From NCBI GenBank assembly GCA_001701135.1, contig DAAN01000030.1:62001-126000 (forward strand): a stretch of 64,000 nt of DNA. Direction: 5' to 3'. The notes under the pieces were generated by a model that saw nothing but the letters and a program-made list of their open reading frames with translations, was not told where the DNA came from and ran no database searches. The translations under genes and the position numbers were made by a program. This DNA comes from Bacteroidales bacterium H3. GTDB lineage: Bacteria; Bacteroidota; Bacteroidia; Bacteroidales; Muribaculaceae. The stretch's first letter is position 1; every line of letters begins with the position of its first letter. Below, piece by piece: positions 18,350-28,771 of the stretch.

Positions 18350-18361
18350 AGAGCTTGTTTA
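18350..18361 (+). repeat. AGAGCTTGTTTA dispersed motif, copy 2
   Basis: AAGAGCTTGTTTAAAAC overlaps the 3' end of the trmN6 gene. It is identical over 12 bases to the copy at 15409-15420. Confidence 0.4.
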
Positions 18362-19105
18362 AAACTTCAGATAAAAATCAGCCAGCAATTCTTTATATTC
18401 TCTGGAAAAAGTGCCGGGTGATTCGTAAATCATCAGAGTGGATTCATCACATCCGCCTGATCCAGCGGTAGCCCCCTTGGTCAGTTCGGCGAGAATCCTC
18501 CGGAAAGGCTTTCTCTGCACAGTCCGCACATTAGTGATGCGCGACAGAGTAAAACCATTGAGCGTCGCCAGATACCTGAGATCATCCACTCGCTCTGCCG
18601 GGAGAACCAGACTAAGACGCCCTTCATCGTAAAGAGCCCGGAAAGCTTGCCGCATCAGCATATCCAACGGCAAGGAACCATCGTGCCTTGCCATGCTACG
18701 CGCATTGTCGGGCGCTTTCAGCCCATCGGAATAGAATGGTGGATTACTTACAATGAAATTGTATTTTCGGGACACCGCACATGGGTTCGAAAAATCGCCT
18801 CGGACAGCATCGAGTCGGTCAGGCCACGGAGAGCGACAGAAATTTCCGGCAGCCTCGCCGCAAGCGTCGGCATTGATCTCCAGACCGGTAATTCGAGCCG
18901 CGGAGAACCGCTGTGCCAGCATCAGCGCAATCACCCCCGATCCTGTGCCGACGTCGAGAATCGAAACAGCAGCATCAGCAGGTAGGTCAGACATTGCCCA
19001 TGCTCCTAAAAGAACGCCGTCGGTGCCGACCTTCATGGCGCTCAATGTGTTGACGACATCGAACTGTTTGAAGCGGAAAGTGGTTTCGCGGCCGGGGTTA
19101 CGCAT
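18359..19105 (-). CDS. trmN6: tRNA1(Val) (adenine(37)-N6)-methyltransferase
   Basis: The 248-aa enzyme has the SAM-binding motif ILDVGTGSGVIALML (residues 49-63), the N6-adenine catalytic motif NPPFY (about 121-125) and the N-terminal FRFKQFDVVNTLSAMKVGTDGVLLG typical of YfiC/TrmN6. It methylates A37 of tRNA-Val. A complete single-domain protein. It is divergent from engB with a 111-base shared leader. Confidence 0.9.
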   Translation of the reverse strand: MRNPGRETTFRFKQFDVVNTLSAMKVGTDGVLLGAWAMSDLPADAAVSILDVGTGSGVIALMLAQRFSAARITGLEINADACGEAAGNFCRSPWPDRLDAVRGDFSNPCAVSRKYNFIVSNPPFYSDGLKAPDNARSMARHDGSLPLDMLMRQAFRALYDEGRLSLVLPAERVDDLRYLATLNGFTLSRITNVRTVQRKPFRRILAELTKGATAGSGGCDESTLMIYESPGTFSREYKELLADFYLKF

Positions 19106-19216
19106 ACAATGAGATCAAAAGCTGTTTCATGTGGATTGTTCCGCACAAAGTTAATAAAAAAAGCTCTGTAATTTGGTCAGTATTGCCAGAACTGTTAATT
19201 TTGAAGAAAAAATAGT

Positions 19217-19834
19217 ATGATAGTAAATTCAGCCCGATTTGTCATCAGCAATTCCACTGCCGCAAAATGCCCTGCGGATTCACGTCATGAATTTGCATTT
19301 ATCGGCCGGTCAAATGTGGGAAAATCCTCTCTGATAAATATGCTCACCAACCGCAAAGGACTGGCAATGACATCGGCAACTCCCGGCAAAACCCTCCTGA
19401 TAAATCACTTTCTGGTAAACGACCAGTGGTATCTTGTGGATTTGCCCGGATACGGATTTGCCCGGCGGAGCAAAGAGGGGAGAGCTGAGATTTCACGCAT
19501 CATCAAGGATTACATTCTCACCCGCAGGCAGATGACATGCCTGTTTCTGCTCATCGACGGCCGACACATGCCCCAAAAAATCGATATGGAGTTTATGCGG
19601 TGGCTCGGCGAAAACGGGGTACCTTTCTGCATAGTATTCACAAAACTCGACAAAATGTCGTCCACCGCCGCAAAAAAAGTCACGGGAGACTATTGCGCAC
19701 AACTGCTTGAAGAATGGGAAGAACTGCCACCTGTGTTCCGAAGCAGTTCGGTCGACAAACGTGGCCGTAATGAGATTCTCGACTACATCGAACAGCTGAC
19801 TAAACTGCCGCTTGATTGCGATTCACCGCAATGA
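19217..19834 (+). CDS. engB: Ribosome biogenesis GTPase EngB/YsxC
   Basis: The 205-aa GTPase has G1 GRSNVGKSS (residues 29-37), G2 ATPGKT, G3 DLPGYGFA, G4 TKLDKM and G5 SSVDKRG. EngB binds the maturing 50S subunit. Normal length and all motifs intact. It is divergent from trmN6. Confidence 0.97.
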   Translation: MIVNSARFVISNSTAAKCPADSRHEFAFIGRSNVGKSSLINMLTNRKGLAMTSATPGKTLLINHFLVNDQWYLVDLPGYGFARRSKEGRAEISRIIKDYILTRRQMTCLFLLIDGRHMPQKIDMEFMRWLGENGVPFCIVFTKLDKMSSTAAKKVTGDYCAQLLEEWEELPPVFRSSSVDKRGRNEILDYIEQLTKLPLDCDSPQ

Positions 19835-19921
19835 TGACATGCCCGGGCCATATCAACATATTGGCCGCCTGAATCATAAACCATAGTAAAGTAAAATGTG
19901 TTTAATAGGGTAAAGAAACCT

Positions 19922-19943
19922 CGGAGATACAGCTGTGTCTCCG
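19922..19943. promoter_or_regulatory. 22-bp near-palindrome in the leader of the YtxH-like gene
   Basis: CGGAGATACAG followed by CTGTGTCTCCG, without a loop and with one mismatched pair. It ends 18 bases before ATG 19962, so it could be an operator or hide the ribosome-binding region in the mRNA. Confidence 0.4.
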
Positions 19944-19961
19944 GTTAAAACTTACAGCACT

Positions 19962-20264
19962 ATGGATTTAAACAGAATCAAGGATCTTGCCTCACAAGAG
20001 AAAATCGCCGACATCAAGGAGAAAGTCTGCGACATCGCTGAAACCGTAGAAGAAAAAGCGCGTGTACTCGGCGAGAAAATCGACAACGACAAAGTCAGGG
20101 AGTTTGCCGAAAAAGTCAAAGGAAATGCATCAAAGGTGAAGAATGCACTGGAGAATTATCCCGGTGCGGCCATCGATTCTTCCGACGGCGACAAGGTATC
20201 GCCCAAAATGGTAGCGGAAGATGTAAAGCAACTTAACAACAACCCACGGAACAACGACATCTGA
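19962..20264 (+). CDS. YtxH/CsbD-like helical stress protein, 100 aa
   Basis: The protein is almost wholly charged helix (MDLNRIKDLASQEKIADIKE, then repeated EKxxxxxEKI and KVKG segments to residue 70) and resembles YtxH, CsbD and late-embryogenesis-like proteins. There is no hydrophobic segment. ATG 19962 was chosen over GTG 19935 because the latter overlaps the leader palindrome. The protein may act in stress protection, but the assignment is by composition only. A strong terminator follows. Confidence 0.6.
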   Translation: MDLNRIKDLASQEKIADIKEKVCDIAETVEEKARVLGEKIDNDKVREFAEKVKGNASKVKNALENYPGAAIDSSDGDKVSPKMVAEDVKQLNNNPRNNDI

Positions 20265-20289
20265 ATCGCATTTCCCGATGCAGAAAACA

Positions 20290-20332
20290 ATGGAGCCGTC
20301 GTCCGGATTTTCCGGTGACGGCTCCATCTTTT
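20290..20332. terminator. Terminator after the YtxH-like gene
   Basis: ATGGAGCCGTC and GACGGCTCCAT form an 11-bp perfect stem with an inner TCCGGA/TCCGG element, then CTTTT. Confidence 0.85.
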
Positions 20333-20406
20333 ATGCAAGCTGTAATTAAGGGTCTTAGGGAAGAAATCTCATTTACGGGCTTTAATCCGCCCGAATGAAG
20401 AGATTG

Positions 20407-22056
20407 TTATTTGCCCTGATGCTCGTATTTGAGGGTAAGGGTAGGCTGATCGCAGACTTCAGCAGGGCCGAAATACTGGATGGGACCGGGGTACATGTAG
20501 CTGGTGTTCACAGCCCAGTCATCGCGCATGGATGCGAACTTGAGGAAGGGTGCGCCATCGAGACGTACGAGAGCCTTCTGGATCACGGGCTTCATCTCGC
20601 CGTTGCGGCGCTCCATGTTCATCATCATGGTGATGGGTATACCGCCGGCAATCCACTGCACAGAAGGTTTGGTGAGGTTGCGTACCGACGACATGTAGCC
20701 GGTGACACCTGCCTTGATGAGGCACGCGGCATTGAAGCCGAGAGCGTAGCAGTAGTCGGCATCGAAATTTGAGGGGTCGGCGCAACGGCCTTCATAACCG
20801 AAGAAGTGGTGCAGGGCGGCGAACTTGCCGTTGAACTTGCCTTCTGCAGCCCACTGTTTCAGGCGTTTGCCCACCATCTCGGAGAGGAGCTTTTCGGTCT
20901 CGATGAGTGAAACCTGCACATTGCCGTGGGGGTCGCGGTCGAGGCTGAGCTGACGGGCGACACCTTCGGGAAGCGATTCGTAGATGGCTGCGTTGTCGGC
21001 CGAAAGATGACCGATGATGTAAGCGCGCTGGTCGGCGGGTGCGACAGCTGCGAATTCATCGGCATTGGCGGCAAGCAGGTCGTTGAGTTCAGCGATGAGT
21101 CGCTTTACCGCGGGAATGAATTCGATGAGGCCTTCGGGGATCAGCACTGTACCATAGTTCATGCCGTTGGCGGCACGTTTTGCTACGATTTCAGCGATAT
21201 AGTCCACAACCTGCTGCAGAGTCATGTCCTTTGCCTCTACCTCCTCGGAGATGATGCAGACATTGGGCTGGGTCTGGAGAGCGCATTCCAGAGCGATATG
21301 GCTTGCCGAACGGCCCATGAGTTTGATGAAGTGCCAGTATTTCTTGGCAGAGTTGCAATCGCGCTCGATGTTGCCGATAACTTCGGAATATACCTTTGTG
21401 GCGGTGTCGAAACCGAATGAGGTTTCAATCACATCGTTCTTGAGGTCGCCGTCGATGGTCTTGGGGCATCCGAGCACCTGAACACCGGCATTGATTTCCT
21501 TATAATATTCAGCCAGCACTGCAGCATTGGTGTTGGAGTCATCGCCACCGATGATTACAAGTGCCGAGATATTGAGTTCGCGGAGAATCTCCAGGCCCTT
21601 GTCGAACTGCTCTTTTTTCTCGAGTTTCGTACGGCCGGAACCTATGATGTCAAAACCGCCGGTGTTGCGGTATTCATCGATGATGGCAGATGTCAGCTCA
21701 ATATACTGGTGATCGACGAAGCCGCCGGGACCCATGAGAAAACCATAGAGGCGCGATTCTTTGTTGAGTTTCTTGATACCGTCGAAAAGACCGCAAATCA
21801 CATTGTGACCGCCGGGAGCCTGACCTCCGGAGAGGATGACACCGACGTTGAGGGGCTTCGAAGCGGTGGGAGCGGGATTTTTCTCGAATTTCAGCTCGGG
21901 AAGACCGTAGGTGTTGGGGAACAGTGATTTGATGGCATCCTGGTCAGCGACCGAATGAGTGGGATTACCTTCAACCGCTTTGACGGCACCGGTAAGCACG
22001 ATAGGAAGCTTTGGCTTGTATGCGGCACGAGCTTTCTGCAGAGCGCTTTTTTTCAT
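20407..22056 (-). CDS. pfp: Pyrophosphate-dependent 6-phosphofructokinase (long type)
   Basis: The 549-aa enzyme phosphorylates fructose-6-phosphate, using PPi instead of ATP, in glycolysis and in reverse for gluconeogenesis. It shows [15 protein letters not shown] (substrate loop, about residues 73-87), [11 protein letters not shown], and the phosphoryl-donor motif GGDDSNTNA, where the second Asp is diagnostic of PPi use. Length matches the eukaryote-like PFP beta class found in Bacteroidetes. A -7 box lies 50 bases upstream. It is separate from the M16/kdsB operon. Confidence 0.95.
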   Translation of the reverse strand: MKKSALQKARAAYKPKLPIVLTGAVKAVEGNPTHSVADQDAIKSLFPNTYGLPELKFEKNPAPTASKPLNVGVILSGGQAPGGHNVICGLFDGIKKLNKESRLYGFLMGPGGFVDHQYIELTSAIIDEYRNTGGFDIIGSGRTKLEKKEQFDKGLEILRELNISALVIIGGDDSNTNAAVLAEYYKEINAGVQVLGCPKTIDGDLKNDVIETSFGFDTATKVYSEVIGNIERDCNSAKKYWHFIKLMGRSASHIALECALQTQPNVCIISEEVEAKDMTLQQVVDYIAEIVAKRAANGMNYGTVLIPEGLIEFIPAVKRLIAELNDLLAANADEFAAVAPADQRAYIIGHLSADNAAIYESLPEGVARQLSLDRDPHGNVQVSLIETEKLLSEMVGKRLKQWAAEGKFNGKFAALHHFFGYEGRCADPSNFDADYCYALGFNAACLIKAGVTGYMSSVRNLTKPSVQWIAGGIPITMMMNMERRNGEMKPVIQKALVRLDGAPFLKFASMRDDWAVNTSYMYPGPIQYFGPAEVCDQPTLTLKYEHQGK

Positions 22057-22105
22057 TGTAAATGCAATAATATCGGTTTGTGGATGTGTTGTAATTTCTT
22101 AACCA

Positions 22106-22113
22106 CAAAGGTA
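22106..22113 (-). promoter_or_regulatory. -7 element of pfp
   Basis: The minus strand reads TACCTTTG, about 50 bases before the pfp ATG. The -33 region is unclear. Confidence 0.5.
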
Positions 22114-22147
22114 AGCATTATTACGGAACTAATATTGTTAAAATATC

Positions 22148-23449
22148 CTAACCGGGCTGATGCCCGGCCAAAGCGGTCACTCGCGGAGCTTCAAGAATGT
22201 AGCGACGCGCGGCATCGCGCACATCAGCAGGCGTCACTGACATGATTTCTCTAAAATTCTTCGCAAATGTATCGTCGGGCTGTCCGGTAGTGGCAAGCAT
22301 TTCTTTGTAACCCGAGATAGAGAATGGCGAATCAAGCAGATTGGCGGCTGAAGAGAGGAGTACATTGCGCACGGCTGTCATTTCTTCGTCGGGAAGAGTC
22401 TCCGATGCAAGTCGATCGATTTCGTTGTCGACCTCAACGAGAAGTGGACGCACATAGCAATTGTCGCATTCGGTACTTATCACCACCGAGGAACCCTCGA
22501 TAGTGCTGACAGTAGATGCCGAAATGCCGTAGGTGTAACCTTTGTCCTCGCGCACATTGCTCATAAGCCGGCTACCGAAATATCCGCCAAGAGCCATGAC
22601 AGCTATCCTGAGAGCCATGAAATCGGGATGCAGGCGATTGATCGTGGGAATCTGGATTCTCACACCGGTCTGCAGCGAATGTGGCATATCTTTTGATACT
22701 TCCACTTTCTGTTTCAGAGGTTCATAACTTGCGGCATGGCGGATGATAGCTTCCTGATTGTCAGTAATGAACTCCATGTTGCCGAAAACATCCCCGACAA
22801 GAGCAAGAAGAGAGTCGGCAATGCGGCCTGAAAGGAATATCACAGGCGGCGCGCTCAGGCATAAATTGCGGTGAACTGCCAGCAATTCACTCCGCGTAGT
22901 GTTTCTTATTTCATCAGGTGTAAGATGAAACGAAAGGGGACTTCCGGGGCCATAGAAAGCCTCGCGGCAGATCAGCGCCGCCTGCACCGAGGGGCGCTTT
23001 AACGACACCTCTCGGGCTGCCGCCATCTTCTGTACAACCGCCTCCAGACTCGTTTCCGGGAATAGGGGAGCGGCCACCATGTCGCGCATAAGCGGAAGCA
23101 CCGTCGATGCGGTCTTGTTGATACCTTTCAGCGAGCAACAGAGCGAGTGTCCCGACGCCGATGCCCTGAACCATGCGCCGCACGATTCAAGCGTGTCGCT
23201 GACCTCGGCGCCGGTAAGGCCGACGCAACCTTCTACAAACAGCTCCTCCATAACATTGAGCGTGGCCAACCGAGGAGTGTCGAGATAGCCGGCCATCCAT
23301 ATCAGCGATATTCGCGACACATCCTCCTCGCATCCGTCGAGCCAGTGTATCGTCACACCATTAGGTAATCTGACCCTGTCGAAATGCGGCATGCTGAGGT
23401 CAGTAAAACCGGCAATGGCAGGAGCTTTCTTACGGTCGGGGGCTGTCAT
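22148..23449 (-). CDS. M16 (insulinase)-family protein, catalytic motif absent
   Basis: The 433-aa protein has the two-lobed M16B layout, with the C-lobe signature FGSRLMSNVREDKGYTYG (about residues 289-306), whose Arg/Tyr pair binds substrate ends. The N-lobe zinc motif HxxEH is missing; the corresponding region reads TLNVMEELF. So it is likely an inactive partner that needs an active subunit, or it has lost function. Its ATG overlaps the kdsB stop by 4 bases, making thiE-like/kdsB/M16 one operon. Confidence 0.85.
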   Translation of the reverse strand: MTAPDRKKAPAIAGFTDLSMPHFDRVRLPNGVTIHWLDGCEEDVSRISLIWMAGYLDTPRLATLNVMEELFVEGCVGLTGAEVSDTLESCGAWFRASASGHSLCCSLKGINKTASTVLPLMRDMVAAPLFPETSLEAVVQKMAAAREVSLKRPSVQAALICREAFYGPGSPLSFHLTPDEIRNTTRSELLAVHRNLCLSAPPVIFLSGRIADSLLALVGDVFGNMEFITDNQEAIIRHAASYEPLKQKVEVSKDMPHSLQTGVRIQIPTINRLHPDFMALRIAVMALGGYFGSRLMSNVREDKGYTYGISASTVSTIEGSSVVISTECDNCYVRPLLVEVDNEIDRLASETLPDEEMTAVRNVLLSSAANLLDSPFSISGYKEMLATTGQPDDTFAKNFREIMSVTPADVRDAARRYILEAPRVTALAGHQPG

Positions 23450-24204
23450 AGATTCTGTCCCTCTGCAAGCATTTCACGCGCTTTCTCAAGGTCGGCGGGA
23501 GTGTCGATACCAACTGTAGCCGCGTGTGTGATTCCCACCTTGATATTATAACCATTCTGTAGCCAACGGAGTTGTTCGAGCGACTCGGCAAGTTCAAGCG
23601 ACGATTGCGGCAGTCGCGTAACCTTCCTGAGCACATCTGCGCGAAAAGCATACATGCCAATGTGGGTGTGGAAACTGAATGCCGCCGGCCATTCGTCAGT
23701 TTCCTTGCCGCGGATGAACGGAATCACCTGGCGGCTGAACAGAAGTGCGTTGCCTTGAGCATCCATCACCACCTTTGGACGGTTGGGATTGGCCAGGTCG
23801 GCGTACGAGCCATCATGGGGGAAGGGGAGAGCGAGTGTGGCGATGTCGGTCGACGGGTCATCGAAGCAATCCATAACCTGACGGATCTGATCAGGTTTTA
23901 CAAATGGTTCATCACCCTGAATATTAATCACGACATCGGCGTCGCTGCCGAGATTGTCATAAGCTTCAAGGCAGCGGTCGGTGCCGCTGCGGTGTTTGTC
24001 GGAAGTCATCACGGCTTTGCCGCCGAATGCCTCCACAGCCTTGAATATACGAATATCATCGGTGGCGACTGCCACATCGGGAATAACCTCCCGCACCCTT
24101 TCACAAACATGCTGGATCACAGGTTTGCCACCGAGGTCGGCGAGCGGCTTCCCCTCGAAGCGAGTCGAAGCATACCGTGCGGGAATAATAGCTATGAATT
24201 TCAT
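23446..24204 (-). CDS. kdsB: 3-deoxy-manno-octulosonate cytidylyltransferase
   Basis: The 252-aa enzyme activates Kdo with CTP to CMP-Kdo for lipid A-core synthesis. It has the nucleotidyltransferase start IAIIPARYASTRFEGKPL (GKPL box), VATDD and INIQGDEPF motifs. Usual length. Coupled by 4-base overlaps to the ThiE-like gene upstream and the M16 gene downstream. The lpxD-lpxC/fabZ-lpxA operon lies 5 kb away on the opposite strand. Confidence 0.97.
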   Translation of the reverse strand: MKFIAIIPARYASTRFEGKPLADLGGKPVIQHVCERVREVIPDVAVATDDIRIFKAVEAFGGKAVMTSDKHRSGTDRCLEAYDNLGSDADVVINIQGDEPFVKPDQIRQVMDCFDDPSTDIATLALPFPHDGSYADLANPNRPKVVMDAQGNALLFSRQVIPFIRGKETDEWPAAFSFHTHIGMYAFRADVLRKVTRLPQSSLELAESLEQLRWLQNGYNIKVGITHAATVGIDTPADLEKAREMLAEGQNL

Positions 24205-24779
24205 CGTGTCAAAATATCTAAAACCGATTTAACGAAAGCTGCGGGGTCGGAGTTGTCGAAAATTTCCTTCGACATTTCCACCCCTGCGACACCCGCCTTC
24301 AGGAGAGATTTAAGAGCATCGGCAGGAAAGCAGCCCGAGGCAACCAGATGCACTTCGGCACCGGCATCGCTGATACTGTGCGACACTCCCTGATAAAACT
24401 CTCCGGGAGTTTCGTTGCCTGTGTAGGGCACCGTTATGTAGTCGACATCGAGGCCACGCAACTGCTCTATATCCGCAGCGTTGCGGCATGTGACGCCGAT
24501 TATGGCATGAGGACCGAGCTTTTCGCGCACTGCGATAAGATGTCCGCGGTCGCATGAAGTGAGGTGCACTCCGTGCACACGCAGTTTCTCCACAAGTTCC
24601 ACATCGTCGTCAATGACAAGAATCGCGTCAGATTCCTGACAGATCGGCATCAGCGCCTTGACATCGGCTTCAGATTGTGAACCGGTGAGGCGGATCCATC
24701 GGCATCCGCCTCTGAGCACCGTCTCGGTCTGCCCTGCGGCGCTTATTTCTTTGGAATTGAATGTAGCGTATTGAAGCAT
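24201..24779 (-). CDS. Thiamine-phosphate synthase-like TIM-barrel protein
   Basis: The 192-aa protein resembles ThiE: WIRLTG, a repeat-like LVIDDDVELVEKLRVHGVHLTSCD, GVTCRNAADIEQL, VDYITVPYTG and GVAGVEMSKEI. The usual ThiE signatures QLR and GPVFPT are altered to IRL and YTG forms, so it may be a divergent ThiE or TenI-like protein. It is the first gene of the kdsB operon. No other thiamine genes are near, which leaves its role open. Confidence 0.7.
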   Translation of the reverse strand: MLQYATFNSKEISAAGQTETVLRGGCRWIRLTGSQSEADVKALMPICQESDAILVIDDDVELVEKLRVHGVHLTSCDRGHLIAVREKLGPHAIIGVTCRNAADIEQLRGLDVDYITVPYTGNETPGEFYQGVSHSISDAGAEVHLVASGCFPADALKSLLKAGVAGVEMSKEIFDNSDPAAFVKSVLDILTR

Positions 24780-24848
24780 ATATAGATTTTACTGACGCAA
24801 ATATCTAAAATTATCCGCAATCCTGCAAATGGTTTAAAAAAAACTCTG

Positions 24849-24856
24849 TAACTTTG
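24849..24856 (+). promoter_or_regulatory. -7 element of glnS
   Basis: TAACTTTG lies 25 bases before the glnS ATG; an AT-rich stretch with GTTTA about 18 bases upstream stands where -33 should be. Confidence 0.55.
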
Positions 24857-24880
24857 CAATCATAAAACCAGAAATCAACT

Positions 24881-26599
24881 ATGGCCGAATTTAAAAACAC
24901 AGAAACTCCCGAAGAATCCAAAGGGCTCAGTTTTGTTGAGCAGATAATTGTTGACGACCTCAAGGAAGGAAAGAACGGAGGAAGACTCCAGACCCGTTTC
25001 CCGCCCGAACCCAACGGCTATCTCCATATCGGCCACGCAAAAGCCATATGTATGGATTTCGGTGCCGCTGAAAAATTCGGCGGCAAATGCTTCCTGCGTT
25101 TCGATGACACCAACCCCATAAAGGAGGACACAGAATATGTCGACGCCATCCGTGAAGACATCCATTGGCTCGGCTTTGACTGGGGTGAGAACGAGCGCTA
25201 TGCCTCCGATTATTTCCCTCAGCTTTATGATCTGGCAATACGCATGATCAGAGAGGGGAAAGCATATGTCGACGACCAGACCTCCGAAGAGATTGCCGCG
25301 CAGAAAGGCACACCCACCACTCCCGGCACCCCCTCGCCTTACCGCGACCGGTCGGTCGAGGAGAATCTCGACCTTTTCGAACGCATGAACAAAGGAGAGT
25401 TTGACGAAGGCGCCCGAGTGCTTCGCGCAAAAATCGACATGGCTTCGTCAAATATGCACTTCCGCGACCCCATCATGTATCGCATAATCAAGACTCCCCA
25501 TCACCGCACCGGCACTGATTGGAAAGTCTACCCGATGTATGATTTCGCTCACGGACAAAGCGACTTCTTCGAGGGCGTAACACATTCGATATGCACTCTC
25601 GAGTTTGTTCCCCACCGTCCTCTCTACGATTATTTTGTGGATTTCCTCTCCGACGGCAGCTATCGCCCCCGACAGATCGAGTTCAACCGACTGAACCTCA
25701 CCTACACAGTGATGAGCAAGCGCAAACTGCTCCAGCTTGTCAAGGAAGGACTTGTGGCCGGATGGGACGATCCGCGTATGCCGACCATTTCGGGTATGCG
25801 CCGCCGCGGATTCACCGCACGCGCCATCCGCAATTTCATCGACCGCATCGGTTACACCAAGATCGAGGAAGCAATGATTTCGGTGTCACTTCTCGAACAC
25901 GCCGTCCGCGAGGATCTCAACGCCATAGCCACCCGCGCCATGGCTGTTGTCAATCCCGTGAAGGTGATTATCGACAACTACCCCGAGGGTCAGACCGAGA
26001 CCGTGGAAATGGAGAACAACCCCGAGGATCCGGAGGCTGGTACCCACAGCATGCCATTCTCCCGTGAAATCTTCATCGAGCGCGATGACTTCATGGAGAA
26101 TCCTCCAAAGAAATTTTTCCGTCTGGCACCCGGTCAGGAAGTTCGCCTCAAGGGCGCATATATCATCAGGTGTAACGAGGACGGCGTGGTGAAAGATGCC
26201 GACGGCAACATCACAGAACTGCACTGCACATACGATCCCGATAGCCGCAGCGGCATGCCCGGTGCATCGCGCAAGGTGAAGGGCACCCTCCACTGGGTGT
26301 CGGCGGCACATGCCATGGATGCAACGGCCCGCGTCTACGACCGTCTGTTCAATGTGGAGAATCCCTCGGCCGAAGAGGGTGACTTCCGCGACCTGCTCAA
26401 CCCCGATTCTCTCAAAGTGATCGAGGGCGTGAAAGTTGAACCGTTTATTGCTGAAAATGCCCGTCGGGGCGAAAAATTCCAGTTCCAGCGTATCGGCTAT
26501 TTCACCCCCGACTATGACTCTACTCCCGGCAATCTGATTTTCAACCGCACCATTGCGTTGAAAGACAGCTGGGAAAAGGTTCAGAAAAAAAATGTATAA
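24881..26599 (+). CDS. glnS: Glutaminyl-tRNA synthetase
   Basis: The 572-aa class I synthetase charges tRNA-Gln with glutamine. The HIGH box is in [15 protein letters not shown] (residues 41-55) and KMSKS appears as VMSKRKL (about 279-285). The Rossmann fold and the two beta-barrel anticodon-binding domains are full length. With tRNA-Gln(CTG) at 4904-4974 this indicates direct glutaminylation. The stop overlaps the next gene by 8 bases. Confidence 0.98.
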   Translation: MAEFKNTETPEESKGLSFVEQIIVDDLKEGKNGGRLQTRFPPEPNGYLHIGHAKAICMDFGAAEKFGGKCFLRFDDTNPIKEDTEYVDAIREDIHWLGFDWGENERYASDYFPQLYDLAIRMIREGKAYVDDQTSEEIAAQKGTPTTPGTPSPYRDRSVEENLDLFERMNKGEFDEGARVLRAKIDMASSNMHFRDPIMYRIIKTPHHRTGTDWKVYPMYDFAHGQSDFFEGVTHSICTLEFVPHRPLYDYFVDFLSDGSYRPRQIEFNRLNLTYTVMSKRKLLQLVKEGLVAGWDDPRMPTISGMRRRGFTARAIRNFIDRIGYTKIEEAMISVSLLEHAVREDLNAIATRAMAVVNPVKVIIDNYPEGQTETVEMENNPEDPEAGTHSMPFSREIFIERDDFMENPPKKFFRLAPGQEVRLKGAYIIRCNEDGVVKDADGNITELHCTYDPDSRSGMPGASRKVKGTLHWVSAAHAMDATARVYDRLFNVENPSAEEGDFRDLLNPDSLKVIEGVKVEPFIAENARRGEKFQFQRIGYFTPDYDSTPGNLIFNRTIALKDSWEKVQKKNV

Positions 26600-28064
26600 C
26601 GACGACCAGAGAAAATCCGACGAACAATATATGCAGCAGCTCTACTCCCGCTTCCGACAGGAAGTGGAGAGTGGCGCTACTGTGGATTTTTATGAGATAG
26701 ACGAGCTGCTCGACATCTACGACTACGCGCAGGACGAAGGGGATGTGATGGTGCAGATGTATGTGTTTCTCACTGCCGCCCGCCTGTATCCGCAAAACCA
26801 TGAATTCGACGAGCGGATGGCTTTTTTCCTGTCATATGTCTCGCAGGATGCCGCCGGGGATATGTTCGAGAGGAAAGGACGTCAGGACAGCGCCCTATGG
26901 GAGGTGCTGAAAATGGGCGTGGACTGCTATCCCGACGGGAATCCGGAACATTCGCTGAAATCGCTGCTGAAAAAATATGATCGGCTCGACTGCGAAAGTC
27001 TGCTGAAAATCATCGACCTTTTGCGCGACATGGAACGGCTCGATCTGCTGGTGAAGTATTACACCGAACTGAACCGCCGCGCCGAAGACCCCAAAGGATT
27101 CTCTTTTGAAGTTGCGGAAGCTATAAAGGATTGTGACACATACCGCGAGGATGCACGCCGCATAGCCGAGGATGTGACCAAGATGGAACCCTTCAATGTT
27201 GAGGCATGGTTGCTGCTGGCTCGAGTGGAATTCGGACTGGAACATTTTGAGGATGCGCTCGCAGCCGTGGATTATGCCTTAGCCATAGAGCCCGAAAATG
27301 TAAATGCCAGGATTACCCGCGGAGTGGTGCTTGCTGTCACTGAAGGCCGACAGCATGAAGCGATAACCACGCTCGAGGCTGTACTTGATGAAGAACCCGC
27401 CAATATCTTTGCACTTGAAGGTCTGGCTGAAGCCTATGCCCGCACCGGGGACACAGAGAAAGCCGCCCGGTATTACTGGACGATCATGGAACGCGGCATC
27501 ACGCCGGCATCCGCCTCGGATCCTTTGGTAAATCTCGTCACACTTGATCCTGCCGGTCTGCAGGATTACCTTGAGCAGTTTTATGCTATGGGCAACGACG
27601 ATGAAAACGCCTGGATTGAACGCGCCGGCAACATTGCGCAGAAAAGCAACAAGGAGATTGCCGCCCGCTTCCTCGATTTCTTCCAGAAACGACAGGGGTT
27701 TCTCAGCGGTATAATACATTATCTTCACCTGATGTATTCCGCCGGAATGTTTGAGCGATATGTGGAGGTTTTTGCCTCGGTATGCTCCGACAAACAGCAT
27801 CCGGCATCTGTGCCGGGGTATTTCAGTCTCACTGACTATCTGATGCTTGCGTCGGTGTATCTTCGTCTGGGGCATAACGACGAGGCGGCGCAACTCAGCG
27901 AAGCCTTGATGCATCGCACCGGCTCAATTGATTCCGTCGACGACACATTGCGTCTGCGTGGAATTAAACTGACGGCTAAATTCATCAAAGAACTTGCCAC
28001 CCAACCTCATCCCGACCTCGACATACGCAATTTCGACCCCCTTACTTCAAGTCTGGGATTCTGA
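26592..28064 (+). CDS. Tetratricopeptide-repeat protein
   Basis: The 490-aa protein has several TPR-like helical pairs, clearest at residues 195-300 ([32 protein letters not shown], then NVNARITRG, and [25 protein letters not shown] as separate blocks). There is no signal peptide, so it is a cytoplasmic scaffold. It overlaps glnS by 8 bases and is cotranscribed. It converges with the metallo-hydrolase gene with one base between the stop codons. The partner is unknown. Confidence 0.85.
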   Translation: MYNDDQRKSDEQYMQQLYSRFRQEVESGATVDFYEIDELLDIYDYAQDEGDVMVQMYVFLTAARLYPQNHEFDERMAFFLSYVSQDAAGDMFERKGRQDSALWEVLKMGVDCYPDGNPEHSLKSLLKKYDRLDCESLLKIIDLLRDMERLDLLVKYYTELNRRAEDPKGFSFEVAEAIKDCDTYREDARRIAEDVTKMEPFNVEAWLLLARVEFGLEHFEDALAAVDYALAIEPENVNARITRGVVLAVTEGRQHEAITTLEAVLDEEPANIFALEGLAEAYARTGDTEKAARYYWTIMERGITPASASDPLVNLVTLDPAGLQDYLEQFYAMGNDDENAWIERAGNIAQKSNKEIAARFLDFFQKRQGFLSGIIHYLHLMYSAGMFERYVEVFASVCSDKQHPASVPGYFSLTDYLMLASVYLRLGHNDEAAQLSEALMHRTGSIDSVDDTLRLRGIKLTAKFIKELATQPHPDLDIRNFDPLTSSLGF

Positions 28065-28065
28065 A

Positions 28066-28710
28066 TCAGATATAAGGATTCTGACGGACTTCGTCGGCTA
28101 TGGTCGTGGCATCGCCATGCCCAGGATAAACTTTTGTGGAATAGGGAAGCGACAGCAGTTTTCCATGAATGCTCGCGATGAGCTGCGGATAGCTGCCTCC
28201 GGCCAGATCGGTGCGCCCGATACTCCCTCGGAAAAGCACATCGCCCGAGAATAGCACGTCGGCCGATTTTACGTAATAAAGTAGAGAGCCTGGGGAATGG
28301 CCCGGCGCGTGAAGAGCTGTAACAACGACATTGTCACCGAGGGTCAGCACGTCACCTTCACTTATGAACCGGTCGATAACCAGCGGTTCGAGACTGATCG
28401 GCAGATGGAACATTCTCGCCTGTTCCTGACGGCGCTGAGCCAGAGGCTCATCCGCAGCATGAGCCATAACAGGCGCATGGTAGACATTTTTAATATGATC
28501 CACACCGAAAGTATGGTCGATATGTATATGGGTCAGCAACGTAGCCTTAAGCTTCAGTTGTTTTCCGGCAATAAAATTGTCTACCACCATATCCTCGGCA
28601 TCCGATGACATGCCGGGATCTATTATGGCAGCTTCCAGGGTATATGAATCCCAGATAATATAGGTATTCTCTCCAAAAGGATTGAATTCAAATCGCTTTA
28701 TTTCCAACAT
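28066..28710 (-). CDS. MBL-fold hydrolase, glyoxalase II-like
   Basis: The 214-aa protein has the zinc motif THIHIDHTFG (residues 59-68) plus HAPGHSPGSL, FSGDVLFRGSIGRTDL and VYPGHGDATT, all ligands of the glyoxalase II-like metallo-beta-lactamase fold. Such enzymes hydrolyse thioesters or persulfide-type substrates; the exact one is unknown. Full length, no signal peptide. Confidence 0.9.
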   Translation of the reverse strand: MLEIKRFEFNPFGENTYIIWDSYTLEAAIIDPGMSSDAEDMVVDNFIAGKQLKLKATLLTHIHIDHTFGVDHIKNVYHAPVMAHAADEPLAQRRQEQARMFHLPISLEPLVIDRFISEGDVLTLGDNVVVTALHAPGHSPGSLLYYVKSADVLFSGDVLFRGSIGRTDLAGGSYPQLIASIHGKLLSLPYSTKVYPGHGDATTIADEVRQNPYI

Positions 28711-28771
28711 ATTGCTGATAAATTATTGCCGCTATACCGTTGCAACGCTCCAACGGCGGCATCACAACTGA

